Position numbers and translations under genes: made by a program. The notes beneath the pieces were generated by a model that was not told where the DNA came from, ran no database searches, and saw nothing but the letters and a program-made list of their open reading frames with translations. A stretch of 64,000 nt of DNA, from NCBI RefSeq assembly GCF_024204645.1, contig NZ_CP100351.1, positions 1,178,001 through 1,242,000 of the forward strand, in the 5' to 3' direction. Of this stretch, positions 18,788-29,279 are shown piece after piece. Source of the stretch: Desulfomicrobium sp. ZS1 (GTDB lineage Bacteria; Desulfobacterota; Desulfovibrionia; Desulfovibrionales; Desulfomicrobiaceae). The first letter of the stretch is position 1. The number at the start of each line of letters is the position of its first letter.

Positions 18788-18998
18788 CTTTGGTGAGTTT
18801 CGGGATTTCATTTGCAGAAAATGCGGCCTGTACGGGATGGTCGATGTCATCGGCATGGAGTTCGTGTACGATCCGGCCACAGGCATCCTTTTCGACGTCA
18901 TCGACGATCCGGACGGACGGCGCCAGGGAGATCAGATCGTGTGCGATTGCGGGTGTGAATTTTTCGATATGCAGGTGCATTCCAAGAGGGGCAAATGA
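18774..18998 (+). CDS. Small putative zinc-binding protein, function unknown
   Basis: The 74-residue product has a CRKCG pair near the N terminus and a CDCGCEFFDMQVHSK segment near the C terminus, which together could hold one zinc ion. The start is at 18774 or 18777 (two adjacent ATG codons) after a GAGGAAG ribosome site. It overlaps DUF2721 by 14 bp, and its stop overlaps the panC start (ATGA). It is clearly translated within this cluster. I do not recognise a family. Confidence 0.7.
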   Translation: MMHADFGEFRDFICRKCGLYGMVDVIGMEFVYDPATGILFDVIDDPDGRRQGDQIVCDCGCEFFDMQVHSKRGK

Positions 18999-19858
18999 GC
19001 GCGATGTCCCGCGCCCAAGACCCCAGGTCCATGCAGGAATTGGGTCTTGAGTGGCGCAGGCAGGGGCTTTGCGTCGGCTTGGTGCCGACCATGGGCTATT
19101 GGCACGAGGGCCATCTGAGCCTGATGCGCTGGGCGCGTGAACATTGCGACCGGCTGGTGGCCTCCATCTTCGTCAATCCGACCCAGTTCGGTCCGGGTGA
19201 GGATCTGGAAAACTACCCCTCCGACATCGAGCGCGATTCCGCCCTGGCCGCCGAGTGCGGCGTCGACGTGCTCTTCACGCCCCGCAAGGATCAGATGTAC
19301 CTTCCGGACCACGGCACCTGGGTCACTGTTCCGGAGTTGACGAAAAATCTCTGCGGACGTTCGCGTCCGGTTCATTTTCAGGGCGTGGCCACGGTGGTCT
19401 GCAAACTTTTCAATCTTGTGCAGCCGACCTTTGCCGCCTTCGGCGAGAAGGACTGGCAGCAGTTGGCTATGATCCGCAAGATGACGCGTGAACTGGACAT
19501 TCCGGTGCGCATCGAGGGCAGGCCCATCGTGCGCGAGGCCGATGGGCTGGCCATGAGCTCGCGCAATGTTTATCTGACTCCAGAGGAAAGGGCCGTGGCC
19601 CCGCATATCCAGAAGGGGCTTTGTCTGCTTGAGCGCATGATCCGGGCCGGAGAGGACGATTGCGCCGTGCTGCGCCAGGGGATCATGGAGTATTACGCTG
19701 CGCAGATTCCTACAGGAGTGCTTGATTATCTTGAACTGGTCGACCCCGAGCGTATCGAGACCGTGGATCATGTCCGCACTGATGTTCTGGCCGCCGTGGC
19801 CCTGCGAATCGGCAAGGCGCGGCTCATTGACAACAAACGAATCAACTTAGAGAAATAA
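18995..19858 (+). CDS. panC: Pantothenate synthetase (pantoate-beta-alanine ligase)
   Basis: This 287-residue cytoplasmic enzyme condenses pantoate and beta-alanine with ATP to make pantothenate. It has VPTMGYWHEGHLSLMRWARE with the HxGH nucleotide motif, SIFVNPTQFGPGEDLENYPS, GVATVVCKLFNLVQPTFAAF and MSSRNVYLTPEERAVAP. All are PanC hallmarks and the length is typical. It is the first of three consecutive pantothenate genes: panD follows one base after its stop and panB follows panD. Confidence 0.97.
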   Translation: MSAMSRAQDPRSMQELGLEWRRQGLCVGLVPTMGYWHEGHLSLMRWAREHCDRLVASIFVNPTQFGPGEDLENYPSDIERDSALAAECGVDVLFTPRKDQMYLPDHGTWVTVPELTKNLCGRSRPVHFQGVATVVCKLFNLVQPTFAAFGEKDWQQLAMIRKMTRELDIPVRIEGRPIVREADGLAMSSRNVYLTPEERAVAPHIQKGLCLLERMIRAGEDDCAVLRQGIMEYYAAQIPTGVLDYLELVDPERIETVDHVRTDVLAAVALRIGKARLIDNKRINLEK

Positions 19859-20209
19859 ATGTCTTTACGTACCTTTTTGCAGGCTAAACTGCACCGTGCC
19901 ACCATCACCGGGGCCGAGGTCGACTACGAGGGCTCCGTGGCCATCTGTCCCGACCTCATCCGTGCCGCCGGTTTTTATCTGAACGAGCGCGTCGATATCT
20001 ATAATGTGGACAATGGGGAGCGACTCTCCACCTACGTCATCCTCGGCCAGAAGGGCGAGATCTGCCTGAATGGGGCCGCCGCGCACAAGGGCAGCCGCGG
20101 CCAGAGGGTCATAATCGCCTCCTATGTGCAACTGACCCCCGAAGAGATTCCCGGCCATCAGCCCACCGTGGTCCTGGTCGGACCGGACAACGAAATCACC
20201 CGATCCTAG
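19859..20209 (+). CDS. panD: Aspartate 1-decarboxylase
   Basis: This 116-residue proenzyme decarboxylates aspartate to beta-alanine, the substrate of PanC. The self-cleavage site is in VDYEGSVAI (Gly-Ser, around residues 24-25), where Ser becomes the pyruvoyl group. KLHRATITGAEVDYEGS, NVDNGERLSTYVI and LNGAAAHKG match the family throughout. It starts one base after the panC stop codon and ends 11 bp before panB. Confidence 0.97.
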   Translation: MSLRTFLQAKLHRATITGAEVDYEGSVAICPDLIRAAGFYLNERVDIYNVDNGERLSTYVILGQKGEICLNGAAAHKGSRGQRVIIASYVQLTPEEIPGHQPTVVLVGPDNEITRS

Positions 20210-20220
20210 CGGAGAAAAGC

Positions 20221-21060
20221 ATGAAGACCATAAGCGATTTCCTCCAGATGAAGAAGAACGGCGAGAAGATCGTCATGCTGACGGCCTACGATTATCCATC
20301 GGCCCGGTTGGCCGAGGAGGCCGGGATTGACGTTGTGCTGGTGGGGGATTCGCTGGGAATGGTCGTGCTTGGCTACGATTCCACCGTGCCTGTGACCATG
20401 GCCGACATGATTCATCACAGCCGCGCTGCCCGGCGCGGGGCCAAGGGCACGTTCATGCTCACGGACATGCCGTACCTGACCTATCAGATATCCTCGGCTC
20501 AGGCCATGGAGAACGCGGCCCGACTGGTGCAGGAGGGAGGATGCGAGGGCGTCAAGATCGAGGGCGGGGAAGAGATCGCGCCGCAGGTCCGGGCCCTGGT
20601 CAACGCCGGAATTCCGGTCTGCGCGCACATCGGATTGACCCCGCAGTCGGCCACCGCGTTGAGTGGCTACAAGGTCCAGGGGCGCACTGCCGAGGCGGCC
20701 ACGAAGCTGCTGCACGACGCCGTGGCGCTTGAAGAGGCCGGCGCATTCATGATCGTGCTGGAGTGCATCCCGGCGCAGGTCGCGGAGCTGATCAGCAAGC
20801 GTCTCTCCATACCCACCATCGGCATTGGCGGCGGAGCGGCATGCGACGGACAGGTGCTGGTCTTTCACGACACCCTGGGCCTCTTTGAGCGGTTCGTGCC
20901 CAAATTCGTCAAGCAGTTCGAGACACTCGGAGTGAAAGCCAAGGACGCGCTCAGCGTCTATGCCGATGAAGTCCGTAGCGGCGCATTTCCTGACGCCGCG
21001 CATTCCTTTTCCATGAATGAAGAGCAGTTGCAGAAGATTTACGGCGACGTTCAGAGCTGA
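20221..21060 (+). CDS. panB: 3-methyl-2-oxobutanoate hydroxymethyltransferase
   Basis: This 279-residue enzyme makes ketopantoate from 2-oxoisovalerate and methylene-tetrahydrofolate, the first committed step to pantothenate. Motifs include MLTAYDYPSARLAEEAGID, LVGDSLGMVVLGYDSTVPVT, the metal- and substrate-binding EGGEEI, HIGLTPQSA and GIGGGAACDGQVLVFHD. GGAG lies just upstream of the ATG at 20221. It closes the panC-panD-panB run. No ketopantoate reductase gene (panE) is in the window. Confidence 0.97.
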   Translation: MKTISDFLQMKKNGEKIVMLTAYDYPSARLAEEAGIDVVLVGDSLGMVVLGYDSTVPVTMADMIHHSRAARRGAKGTFMLTDMPYLTYQISSAQAMENAARLVQEGGCEGVKIEGGEEIAPQVRALVNAGIPVCAHIGLTPQSATALSGYKVQGRTAEAATKLLHDAVALEEAGAFMIVLECIPAQVAELISKRLSIPTIGIGGGAACDGQVLVFHDTLGLFERFVPKFVKQFETLGVKAKDALSVYADEVRSGAFPDAAHSFSMNEEQLQKIYGDVQS

Positions 21061-21137
21061 CATCCGGCTCTGTTCGGTTTTCGTTTTTTTTGCTAGGGAT
21101 GCACGCGGTGTGAAGATTCACGATCAGCCGCGAGGAG

Positions 21138-21464
21138 ATGAGCATGCCCAACATCATTCGCCCCAACATCAATCGGCGACAGTGGCCGCGTCACGAAAAG
21201 AAATATCTGGTGCAGATATCCACGTCCCTGCAAAGCGGGTACAGCCCGGCCACGGTGTACAATTTCAGTCGCGGGGGGCTGTGTTTCGTCCATCCCGAAC
21301 CACTGGACAAGGGGAGCGGGCTCATGGTCCGCCTGCCGCAGGATTTGGTGGGTCTGTCCCGGGACGTGAGAGCCAAAGTCAAATGGTGCGTGCCTTCCAG
21401 CCAGGGAGGCTACTCCATCGGTATCCGGTACGACGAGCCGCTGCTCTGGACCAGATACGAATAA
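21138..21464 (+). CDS. PilZ domain protein
   Basis: The 108-residue product has the PilZ layout: RRQWPRHEKKYLVQIS with a basic RxxxR-type start, NFSRGGLCFVHPEPLDKG for the (D/N)xSxxG motif, and a beta-barrel ending DVRAKVKWCVPSSQGGYSIG. PilZ proteins bind cyclic di-GMP. The first motif RRQWPRHEK is compatible with binding, but whether binding is kept cannot be judged. It stands alone between panB and a terminator. Confidence 0.85.
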   Translation: MSMPNIIRPNINRRQWPRHEKKYLVQISTSLQSGYSPATVYNFSRGGLCFVHPEPLDKGSGLMVRLPQDLVGLSRDVRAKVKWCVPSSQGGYSIGIRYDEPLLWTRYE

Positions 21465-21486
21465 GGCCCCGCACAGGGCCTTTTTC
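21464..21486. terminator. Rho-independent terminator
   Basis: AGGCCC (21464-21469) pairs with GGGCCT (21476-21481), and a T-run follows on the plus strand. It overlaps the PilZ stop codon and can also serve the convergent MFS gene. Confidence 0.8.
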
Positions 21487-21508
21487 ATTTTGGGCCTCAC
21501 GGTTTTTT

Positions 21509-22699
21509 TTAGGATTCGGGGATACGCAGCTTCAAGATGGCCATTAGGCTCACTGCGAACAGGGCCGCGCCAAAGAGCGTGAATGACAGGGCGAAACTGA
21601 ACCGCTCCCCGCTCCAGGCCAGCACGGCGGGAATGAGCCCGGCCCCGATTATGGACGTGCAGGTGACGGTCAGGGACACGGAGAGGTCGCCCGTAGCCTT
21701 GGGGCAGACCAGGGCCAGGACTGCAAACCCTACCGGGAAGAAGCAGACCACGAAGATGGGCTGCAGGGTCAGCATGGTCACGCTCCACCACAGCGGGCCG
21801 TATCCGGCCAGTAGCGTCGTCAGCCCCGTGCCGAGCAGGCAAAGGGCCAGGGTGCGGCGATAACCGATGCGCCGGATGATCCAACCCGTGGCGGGTAAAA
21901 AGACAAGGGACGCGGTGCGCGAACACCCCAGGATGATGTTCGCCATTTCCCGGGTTGTTCCTTTTTCCATAACCAGAAATGCGGGCACCAGATTGTAGAT
22001 GCCCATCTCCACGCCCACGGCCAGAACAAAGAGTAAAGACATGATCCAGAAGGCCGGCCTGGCCACGATGGTCTTTATGTTGCCAAGCACAGGCGCCATG
22101 CCCGGCCGCACGGTGCGCGGACCTCGAAGGGCGTATACTGCCGCCAGAATCAGACATGTCGTTCCGAGCAGGCGGAAAAGGGCCGCATAGCCCAGGGATT
22201 TCATGAACAATTCGCTGATGAAGGGCGCAGCGATAAAAGCCAGGTTCGGGGCCAATTCGTGGATGGAGAAGGCTTGTCCCCAATAGGCCGAAGGCGTGAT
22301 CTCGGTGATTGTCACCACGCCCGACGGCATGTACAGGCCTGCTCCAATGCCCATGAGGGTGATCCAGATCGAAAAGCCGGTGAAGGTGTCGCTTCCGGCC
22401 AGGCCCAGGAGGCCGATGCCTATGCCGATCACGGACGCGACGATGGTGCCCTTGTGCCCGAGGCGTTGGGACACGAAGCCCGCGCACAGGACGGAGATGC
22501 TGTATCCGCCTGCCAGACAGACAAAGAGGTTGGCGCTGGCTGCAAGGCTGCGGCCAAGATGCTCGCTGATCGGAAGCAGCAGGGGGCCGAACATGGTCCG
22601 CGCCAGAAAATTAGCCAGAAAGACCGTTGTCAAGAGCGCCAGAGCCGGTAGGACCGGGGTGAAGGGCAGCGGAGAATTTTTTTTCGGGTCTGGGTTCAT
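21509..22699 (-). CDS. Major facilitator superfamily transporter
   Basis: The 396-residue protein has twelve predicted membrane helices. Family loops include GGYSISVLCAGFVSQRLGHK, MGIGAGLYMPSGVVTITEIT after helix 4, and LPATGWIIRRIGYRR in the second half. The substrate cannot be inferred: no transporter subfamily motif or pathway neighbour is informative. It is divergent from lolA, with about 100 bp between them. Confidence 0.85.
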   Translation of the reverse strand: MNPDPKKNSPLPFTPVLPALALLTTVFLANFLARTMFGPLLLPISEHLGRSLAASANLFVCLAGGYSISVLCAGFVSQRLGHKGTIVASVIGIGIGLLGLAGSDTFTGFSIWITLMGIGAGLYMPSGVVTITEITPSAYWGQAFSIHELAPNLAFIAAPFISELFMKSLGYAALFRLLGTTCLILAAVYALRGPRTVRPGMAPVLGNIKTIVARPAFWIMSLLFVLAVGVEMGIYNLVPAFLVMEKGTTREMANIILGCSRTASLVFLPATGWIIRRIGYRRTLALCLLGTGLTTLLAGYGPLWWSVTMLTLQPIFVVCFFPVGFAVLALVCPKATGDLSVSLTVTCTSIIGAGLIPAVLAWSGERFSFALSFTLFGAALFAVSLMAILKLRIPES

Positions 22700-22802
22700 A
22701 GCTTAACAACCGTGAGGAAACTCTGTATTTGCCCAATTGGCGTAAAGGGTTTTTCCGATACGTCCATTGAATCGTGAAAGCAACATCAACCAGGAGGTAC
22801 GT

Positions 22803-23441
22803 GTGCCGCGCTTTTTTATGGGGCTTCTCTTCGTCCTGACCAGCGTCTGGTGCGCACAGGCTGCGGATTTGAGCGATCAGATCCAAAAGCGATATGATAC
22901 ATTGCAGTCTTTTAGAGGGTTTTTTCTGCAGAAGCTGACCAATGCCTCCAGCCACGAAGTGCAGGAGCGGCTTGGCAGCATCACCTTCAAACGCCCCCGC
23001 TTCATCCGCTGGGAAACGACCAGTCCCGAGAATGAGCTGCTCATCATCGGGCAGGACACGGTCTGGGAATATTTTCCCGCAGAGGAGACTGTCTACCGCT
23101 ATTCGGTGGAGCAGGTTTTAAGTTCCAAGACCATGATCCGCTTCCTGTCCGGTGAGGCCAACCTGAAGGACGATTTCATCGTACAGGATCTGGGCGTGGA
23201 CGGGGATTTCAGGCATTTGAAGATCATCCCCAAGGAGCCCGAGCCTAATCTGGTCGAGGGAGAGCTTTGGGTCCGGCCTGGGCAGGACATGCTGGAGAAG
23301 ATCAAACTGGTGGATTTCTTCGGAAATATCAATGAATTGGAACTGACTGGGCTTGAGCTTGACGTGCCCGTGGAAGACAAGGAATTCACCCTGGTGCCGC
23401 CCAAAGGCACGGACGTGATCGAAGGGCTTGTCGGGGAGTGA
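22803..23441 (+). CDS. lolA: Outer-membrane lipoprotein carrier protein LolA
   Basis: This 212-residue periplasmic chaperone carries lipoproteins from the LolCDE complex to the outer membrane. It has a signal peptide (FFMGLLFVLTSVWCAQAADL), then the LolA fold with LQSFRGFFLQKL, GSITFKRPRFIRWETTSPEN, LLIIGQDTVWEYFPAEETVY and the C-terminal GNINELELTG. GTG at 22803 is preferred to the TTG at 22767 because AGGAGG lies five bases before it and the signal peptide then starts properly. Confidence 0.9.
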   Translation: MPRFFMGLLFVLTSVWCAQAADLSDQIQKRYDTLQSFRGFFLQKLTNASSHEVQERLGSITFKRPRFIRWETTSPENELLIIGQDTVWEYFPAEETVYRYSVEQVLSSKTMIRFLSGEANLKDDFIVQDLGVDGDFRHLKIIPKEPEPNLVEGELWVRPGQDMLEKIKLVDFFGNINELELTGLELDVPVEDKEFTLVPPKGTDVIEGLVGE

Positions 23442-23449
23442 AAAGAGCG

Positions 23450-23462
23450 TAAAATAGGACAC
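23450..23462 (+). repeat. 13-bp sequence, inverted copy at 29065-29077
   Basis: TAAAATAGGACAC here is the exact reverse complement of 29065-29077. Both copies lie in intergenic DNA. They could be remnants of the same small element, or coincidence. Confidence 0.3.
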
Positions 23463-23511
23463 ATCCTTTTCTATCTTTTATAAAGCCACGCCGAGTTACT
23501 CTGCACTAATG

Positions 23512-23549
23512 AAAAAGCCCCCGATTTTGTGGATTCGGGGGCTTTTTTT
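23512..23549. terminator. Strong bidirectional rho-independent terminator
   Basis: AAAAAGCCCCCGA and TCGGGGGCTTTTTTT form a long GC stem with A and T runs on the two sides. It lies between the convergent lolA and pseudouridine synthase genes. Confidence 0.92.
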
Positions 23550-23604
23550 GTCCTACACGTTTGCACCCGTAGATGCTGCCGGTTTTCTTGGATTGAAGCT
23601 CAAT

Positions 23605-24309
23605 TTACGGAGTAGCCAGGGCGGGAGCTTTCAGCATGGTGGGGGCCACGTGCTCGGCGAAATCGCAGGGGGCGTGGAAGGTGGTCCATTCTCCGCTGTA
23701 GGGGTGATAGAGGCCCAGTTGGCTGGCGTGGAGCAGCAGGCGTTCGCCGGGCCGGGCCTCGCCGTAGAGGTTGTCACCCAGGATGGGATGGCCAAGGCTG
23801 GCCATATGCACGCGCAGCTGGTGGGAGCGACCTGTATGCGGGCGCAGCAGGACGAGGGTGCTTTCCCCGTCGCGTTCAAGCACCTGATAGTCGGTCTGGG
23901 CGGGTTTGCCGGTGTCATGACAGACCATCTGCATGGGGCGGTTGGGCCAGTCGCAGATGAGCGGAAGGTCGACCTGTCCGGAGTCCTCGCTCATCACGCC
24001 CTGTACCCGCGCCAGGTAGAGCTTGCGGGTCAGGCGGTTTTGAAATTGCTGACGCAGGATTGTTTCGGCTTTGCGCCGGGTGGCCACGACCAGCACTCCC
24101 GAGGTGCCAAGATCCAGCCGGTGCACGGCCTGGGCGGCCGGGTGGATTTCGCGCACCCGTGACAGGACCGAGTCGAACAGCTCCGGGGTACGGCCCGGCA
24201 CGGACAAAAGGCCGCTCGGCTTGATGACCACGACCATGTCCCGGTCTTCGTGGATGATGGTCAGCCGTGGTTCAAGCGGCGGGTCGTAGCGCAGCGGTTC
24301 AAGAGACAT
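23605..24309 (-). CDS. RluA-family rRNA/tRNA pseudouridine synthase
   Basis: The 234-residue enzyme converts uridine to pseudouridine in RNA. The catalytic motif HRLDLGTSGVLVVA holds the active aspartate. VVVIKPSGLLSVPGR, KLYLARVQG and the C-terminal HTGRSHQLRVHMASLGHPIL complete the RluA signature. No S4 domain precedes the catalytic domain and the protein is short, as in RluA itself and single-site enzymes. The target site cannot be assigned. Confidence 0.92.
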   Translation of the reverse strand: MSLEPLRYDPPLEPRLTIIHEDRDMVVVIKPSGLLSVPGRTPELFDSVLSRVREIHPAAQAVHRLDLGTSGVLVVATRRKAETILRQQFQNRLTRKLYLARVQGVMSEDSGQVDLPLICDWPNRPMQMVCHDTGKPAQTDYQVLERDGESTLVLLRPHTGRSHQLRVHMASLGHPILGDNLYGEARPGERLLLHASQLGLYHPYSGEWTTFHAPCDFAEHVAPTMLKAPALATP

Positions 24310-24378
24310 TGCTGGCCGCTTTGGCTGTCCGCTTTTGGCGTCGGCGGATCCCGGAGCAGGGGCAATCGTGCCGGCGCT

Positions 24379-25092
24379 TCACTGCAGAATCTCCGGAGAC
24401 TCGGCGCTGGGTTCAAATACGCCAAGCTGGTCGAGTTGCCAGCCCACATCCTTGCCGATCATCTTCTTCTTACGCACGGTGATCCACCAGATTCCTTTCC
24501 ATTGCCAGCCGGGGATGGACATGACGTAGGTGGCCTGTCGTTTCAGGGACCGGGCGATGAGATCGATGGTGTCCTCCTGACGTTCCTGCGCAGTGAGGCC
24601 TGTGCGTCGTTCAAGGGTGGCGCGGCCGTGCAGATGCAGTCCGAGCAGATCCGTCAGCCTCGATCCGGGAAAGCTCTGGATGAAGGCTCCGGGCACGGCC
24701 GGCAACGTGTGCGCGTCGGGAGCGTCGGTTGTCGTCACGCCGGTCTTGTCGTCGTAAATCGTGACCAGTTCCACGAAGTGCTTGCCCATTCCGTAGTAGA
24801 AAACCAGATAGGTTTTCTCTGCCGTGTTTTTCCAGGTCCGGCAAAAGAGGGTTTGCTCCTTGGAGGCGATCTGAAAGTCGAACATGACATCGTCGTCGAA
24901 CCCATGTTCACGGGCCCATTCCTCGGCCTGGCGGAGCGGCTGGCGCAGTTCCTGATCCGAGGGGACGTGGGAGCGCGGGGCCATCCGCTCCCGGGGAGAG
25001 GCCAGCGCATCGACGGTGATGCGCATGATCTTGATGGACAAAAACCAGGCCCCGATAAGGACGCCCAGCAGTACGAAAGGCAGAATGGTCAT
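24379..25092 (-). CDS. Membrane-anchored protein, function unknown
   Basis: The 237-residue product has one N-terminal hydrophobic anchor (ILPFVLLGVLIGAWFLSIKI) and a soluble rest with no motif I recognise. Characteristic segments are FDDDVMFDFQIASKEQTLFC, TYLVFYYGMGKHFVELVTIY and GWQWKGIWWITVRKKKM. It lies about 30 bp after the esterase gene on the same strand, so the two may share a transcript. Confidence 0.65.
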   Translation of the reverse strand: MTILPFVLLGVLIGAWFLSIKIMRITVDALASPRERMAPRSHVPSDQELRQPLRQAEEWAREHGFDDDVMFDFQIASKEQTLFCRTWKNTAEKTYLVFYYGMGKHFVELVTIYDDKTGVTTTDAPDAHTLPAVPGAFIQSFPGSRLTDLLGLHLHGRATLERRTGLTAQERQEDTIDLIARSLKRQATYVMSIPGWQWKGIWWITVRKKKMIGKDVGWQLDQLGVFEPSAESPEILQ

Positions 25093-25125
25093 GAGTTCCC
25101 CGCGACAAGGATGTCGTGTTTTCGA

Positions 25126-25774
25126 TTATGCGGGACTTTGCATCAGGCCGTCCACTTCGTCCAGGACCAGGGGCAGGATGCCGTCCACGATGCGCTCCAC
25201 GCCATTGGCATTGGGATGCAGTCCGTCTTCAAGAAGCAGGGCCGGATTTGTTATAACCCCTTCCAGAAAAAAAGGGTACAGAGGCAGCCCGTATTTTTCA
25301 GCCAGCTCGGGGAAAACTTTTTCGAACTCCGTTCGATAAGCTTCTCCCCAATTGACCGGAGCGCGCATTCCGGCCAGTATTACTCGGGCTCCGGTGTTAA
25401 GGCATTCCTGAATCATGGCGTCGAGGTTCTCGCGCATGAAGACCGGATCCAGCCCGCGCAGGCCGTCATTGGCGCCGAGTTCAAGGATGATCAGGTCCGG
25501 CTTGTCTTGCAGAGACCAGGCCAGGCGTGTCCGTCCGCCGCTGGTGGTGTCGCCGGACAGGCCCGCGTTGGTGACCCGGACTTTTCGTCCCTGGCTCTGC
25601 ACCCGCTCCTCCAGTTGGGCGGCGAAGGACTTGGAGGGAGGCAGGTTGTAGCCGGCGGTCAGGCTGTCCCCAAAGGCGAGGATGTGAATCTCAGGCTCCG
25701 CGCACGCTCCGCGGACCGGACATAACACTATGAGGGCCGCGGCCCAGGTGATACTCCATATAAGGATCGACGAC

Positions 25775-25776
<2 letters not shown>
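25126..25776 (-). CDS. Arylesterase / lysophospholipase (TesA-like SGNH hydrolase)
   Basis: This 216-residue exported GDSL esterase has a signal peptide ending near GACAEPE. Block I is ILAFGDSLTAGYNLP with the catalytic Ser, block II NAGLSGDTTSGGRTRLA, block III ELGANDGLRGLDP, and the DGLHPNANG block holds Asp and His. TesA hydrolyses acyl esters and thioesters in the periplasm. GAGG precedes the ATG. Its start codon overlaps the start of the divergent ABC ATPase gene, an arrangement matching the tesA/ybbA-ybbP neighbourhood of Escherichia coli. Confidence 0.92.
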
Positions 25777-26448
<672 letters not shown>

Positions 26449-26449
<1 letters not shown>

Positions 26450-28983
26450 TGAGCACCAAGGACATGCGCCTGGCCCTGACTCTGTGTCGCCGGGAGCTGC
26501 GGGGCGGCCTGCGCGGTTTCGGCGTCTTTCTGGGATGCCTGTTCCTGGGCGTTCTGGCCATCAGCGCCGTGGGTTCTCTGGGGCGCGCCCTGGAAGCGGG
26601 CCTGGCCGGCGACGCCAAGGCCATCCTGGGCGGGGATGTGAGCGTGAGCCTCACCTCGCGGGACCTAAGCGAGGCTGAAGCGGCATATCTCGGCGGTTTC
26701 GGCGATCTGAGCCGGACCCTTTCCACGCGGACCATGGCCCGTGCGGAGACTGCCACGTCGGAACAAGGGCGCTCCGTGCTGATCGAGTTCAAGGGCGTGG
26801 ACGCTCTTTACCCCCTGTACGGCCGCATGGAGCTGGAAGGCGGCGGGGAGGTGCAGGAGCTGCTTGCCGTCCGGGACGGTCTGCCCGGGGCCGTGGCCGA
26901 CCGGGGGCTGTTCACCCGGCTCGGACTGGCCGTGGGGGATGAGGTCCGTGTCGGCGAAGTGCGCTTCGCCTTGCGCGCGGTCATCGAGCGTGAGCCGGAC
27001 CGCGTGGTCGAATTTTTCAGCCTGGGGCCCCGGCTCATGGTCTCCGCAGGCGCCTTCGGACAGACCGGCCTGACCCAGCCGGGCAGCCTTTTCCGCACCG
27101 AATATCTGCTGCGTCTGCCTGGCGAGGGGGCCGAGCAGGTGGTCGGCCGCATTCGCGCCGATAATCCCGATTCAGGTTGGCGGGTGCGCGATTACATGCA
27201 CGCCGCCCCGCGCATCCGCAGGGTACTGGAGCGCCTGAGCGTGGACCTGACCCTGATCGGACTGGGGGCGCTGCTGGTCGGGGGCCTCGGCATCGCCGGC
27301 GGGGTGCGCGGCTACCTGGGCGGGCGGCTCAACCATATGGCCGCCATGAAATGCATGGGTGGATCGAGCAGGGTGCTGTTCGTTTCATACCTGGCGCAGG
27401 TTCTGTTCCTGGGCTTTGTCGGAGCCTGCGCCGGGATCCTGGCCGGGAGCCTTGTGCCCTGGCTGGCCGGACGATTCTTTTCCGACGTCCTGCCTATCCA
27501 AGTTCGCAGCGGAATTTACGTCGCCCCCCTCATTCAGGCCGCCCTCTTTGGGCTGGTCACGACCCTGGCTTTTTCCATGCCGCCCCTTTTTCGCGCGGTC
27601 ATGGTGCGGCCTTCGGGGATTTTCCGGGGGTACGTCTCGGCCGACATGACGCGCATCCCGCGGGCCGCTATCCTGCCCACGGCCTGCGCCTTTGCCCTGC
27701 TGGCGCTGATGGTCTTCTGGTTCGCTGGCAACACCAGACTCTCGGCCTGGTTCGTTGGCGGCACCATCATGGCCTTTGTGCTGTTCAAAGGATTGGCCCG
27801 GGTCATTCGCTGGCTGGCGGGCAAGGCTCCACAATTGCCCTGGCCCAGCGCCCGCATCGGCGTGGCCAACATTCATCGTCCCGGCTCGCCGGGCGTGAGC
27901 CTGGTCTTTGCCCTGGGCTTCGGGCTCACGGCTTTGGTGGCCGTGGTCATGGTCAATTCCAGCCTGACCAGGGCGCTGACCGCCGAATTGGCCGAGGAGG
28001 CCCCGGACTTTTTCTTCATGGACATCCGCCCCGATCAGGTCGAAAGGTTTCGCGCCCTTGCCCTTGACACCCCCGGCGTTTCCCGTCTGGACCTGCGCCC
28101 CATGATCCGGGGGCGCATCGTGCGCATCGGTGACACGCCCGTGGAGAATGCTACCGTGGCCGAAGACGTGTCCTGGGCCGTGCGCGGTGACCGGGGCCTG
28201 TCGTACAGCGTGGATTTTCCGGCCGGCAGCACCCTTTTGCGGGGCGAGTGGTGGCAGAAGGATTATGCCGGCCCGCCGCTCATTTCCCTGACTTCCGATC
28301 TGGCCAAGGGCTTCGGGGTGGACCTTGGCGACACCTTGACCGTCAATGTGCTCGGCCGCAACCTGACCGGTACCATCGCCAGCATCCGCGAGGTCGACTG
28401 GCGGACCCTGGCCATGCAGTTCGCCATCCTCTTTTCCCCCGGGACCCTTGACGGCGCTCCGCAGACCTGGCTCGGGGCGGCCTACGGCGTGGACAACGAA
28501 GAGAGCCTTTACGCCCGCGCCACGCAAGCCTTTCCGGAGGTGGCCGTGATCACCATCCGCGAGGTGCTCGACAACGCGGCCCTGATTTTGACCCGCACGG
28601 TGCGTATCTTCCAGGTCATGGCCGGCGTTGCGCTCTTGGCCGGCTTTCTGGTGCTGGCCGGAGCCTTTTCGGCGGACCAGCACCGGCGCATCTACGACAG
28701 CGTCATCTACAAGGTCTGCGGGGCCACGCGGCGCGACATCCTGGCCATTCTCGTGGCCGAGTTCTCCCTGGCCGGGTTGTTCACGGGCCTTGGCAGTCTG
28801 GCGTTGGGTACGCTCACGGCCTGGGGCGTGGTCCAGGGCCTTTTGCGCATGCAGTTCAGACCGGACCTCGCCATGGGCCTTTTGACCGTAATGGTGGGTG
28901 TCGGGGTGTCGCTGTGCATGGGCTTGCTTGGCACATGGCGCGTACTGGGCCGCAAGGCGGCTCCGTTTCTGCGCAACGAATGA
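26449..28983 (+). CDS. FtsX-like ABC permease (YbbP-like)
   Basis: The 844-residue inner-membrane protein has the ten-helix layout of YbbP-type permeases: an N-terminal helix, a large periplasmic domain, helices near 27250-27600 (LIGLGALLVGGLGIAGGVRG, FLGFVGACAGILAGSLVPWL), a central bundle, a second periplasmic domain, and a final FtsX block (GVALLAGFLVLAGAF, YDSVIYKVCGATRRDILAIL). It works with the ATPase encoded just upstream. The family is thought to handle lipoproteins or hydrophobic molecules from the membrane, possibly with the TesA-like enzyme. Confidence 0.92.
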
Positions 28984-28998
28984 GGCGGGTGACGTTTT

Positions 28999-29021
28999 GG
29001 CGCACAGGTGCGCCTTTTTTT
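28999..29021 (+). terminator. Rho-independent terminator of the ABC pair
   Basis: GGCGCA (28999-29004) and TGCGCC (29009-29014) pair around CAGG and are followed by seven T. Confidence 0.9.
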
Positions 29022-29279
29022 GCACATCGCCGACTCTTTTTCGCAAGGATATGATTTTACAGCGGTGTCCTATTTTAGGAACTCGAAATAGAAAGGGTTG
29101 GTTGGTGGTTACTTGATCACATGCAGATAAAATACGTGCCTATTTTATTCTTCCTGCCTCAGATTGCCTAATATAAGTTTGCATTATTGTTCAATTTATT
29201 TTAGCATTTTTATGAGTAAATTTTGAGAATCCATTCATTGCAGTAAGTAGAATTTCAACTCACGTAGTCAGGAGGCGTC
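29022..29279. promoter_or_regulatory. AT-rich upstream region of the Tag-like operon
   Basis: About 260 bp of AT-rich DNA lie between the terminator and the vWA gene, and AGGAGG precedes the start at 29280. It must hold the promoter of the long operon. A weak TTGAGA near 29222 is the only -35-like hexamer I see, so no promoter is asserted. The 13-bp inverted copy of 23450-23462 lies at 29065-29077. Confidence 0.45.

Noticed and set aside
27385-29046. A 553-residue minus-strand frame opposite the YbbP-like permease
   Set aside because: Low-complexity Gly/His/Gln-rich shadow; it also runs through the terminator at 28999-29021.
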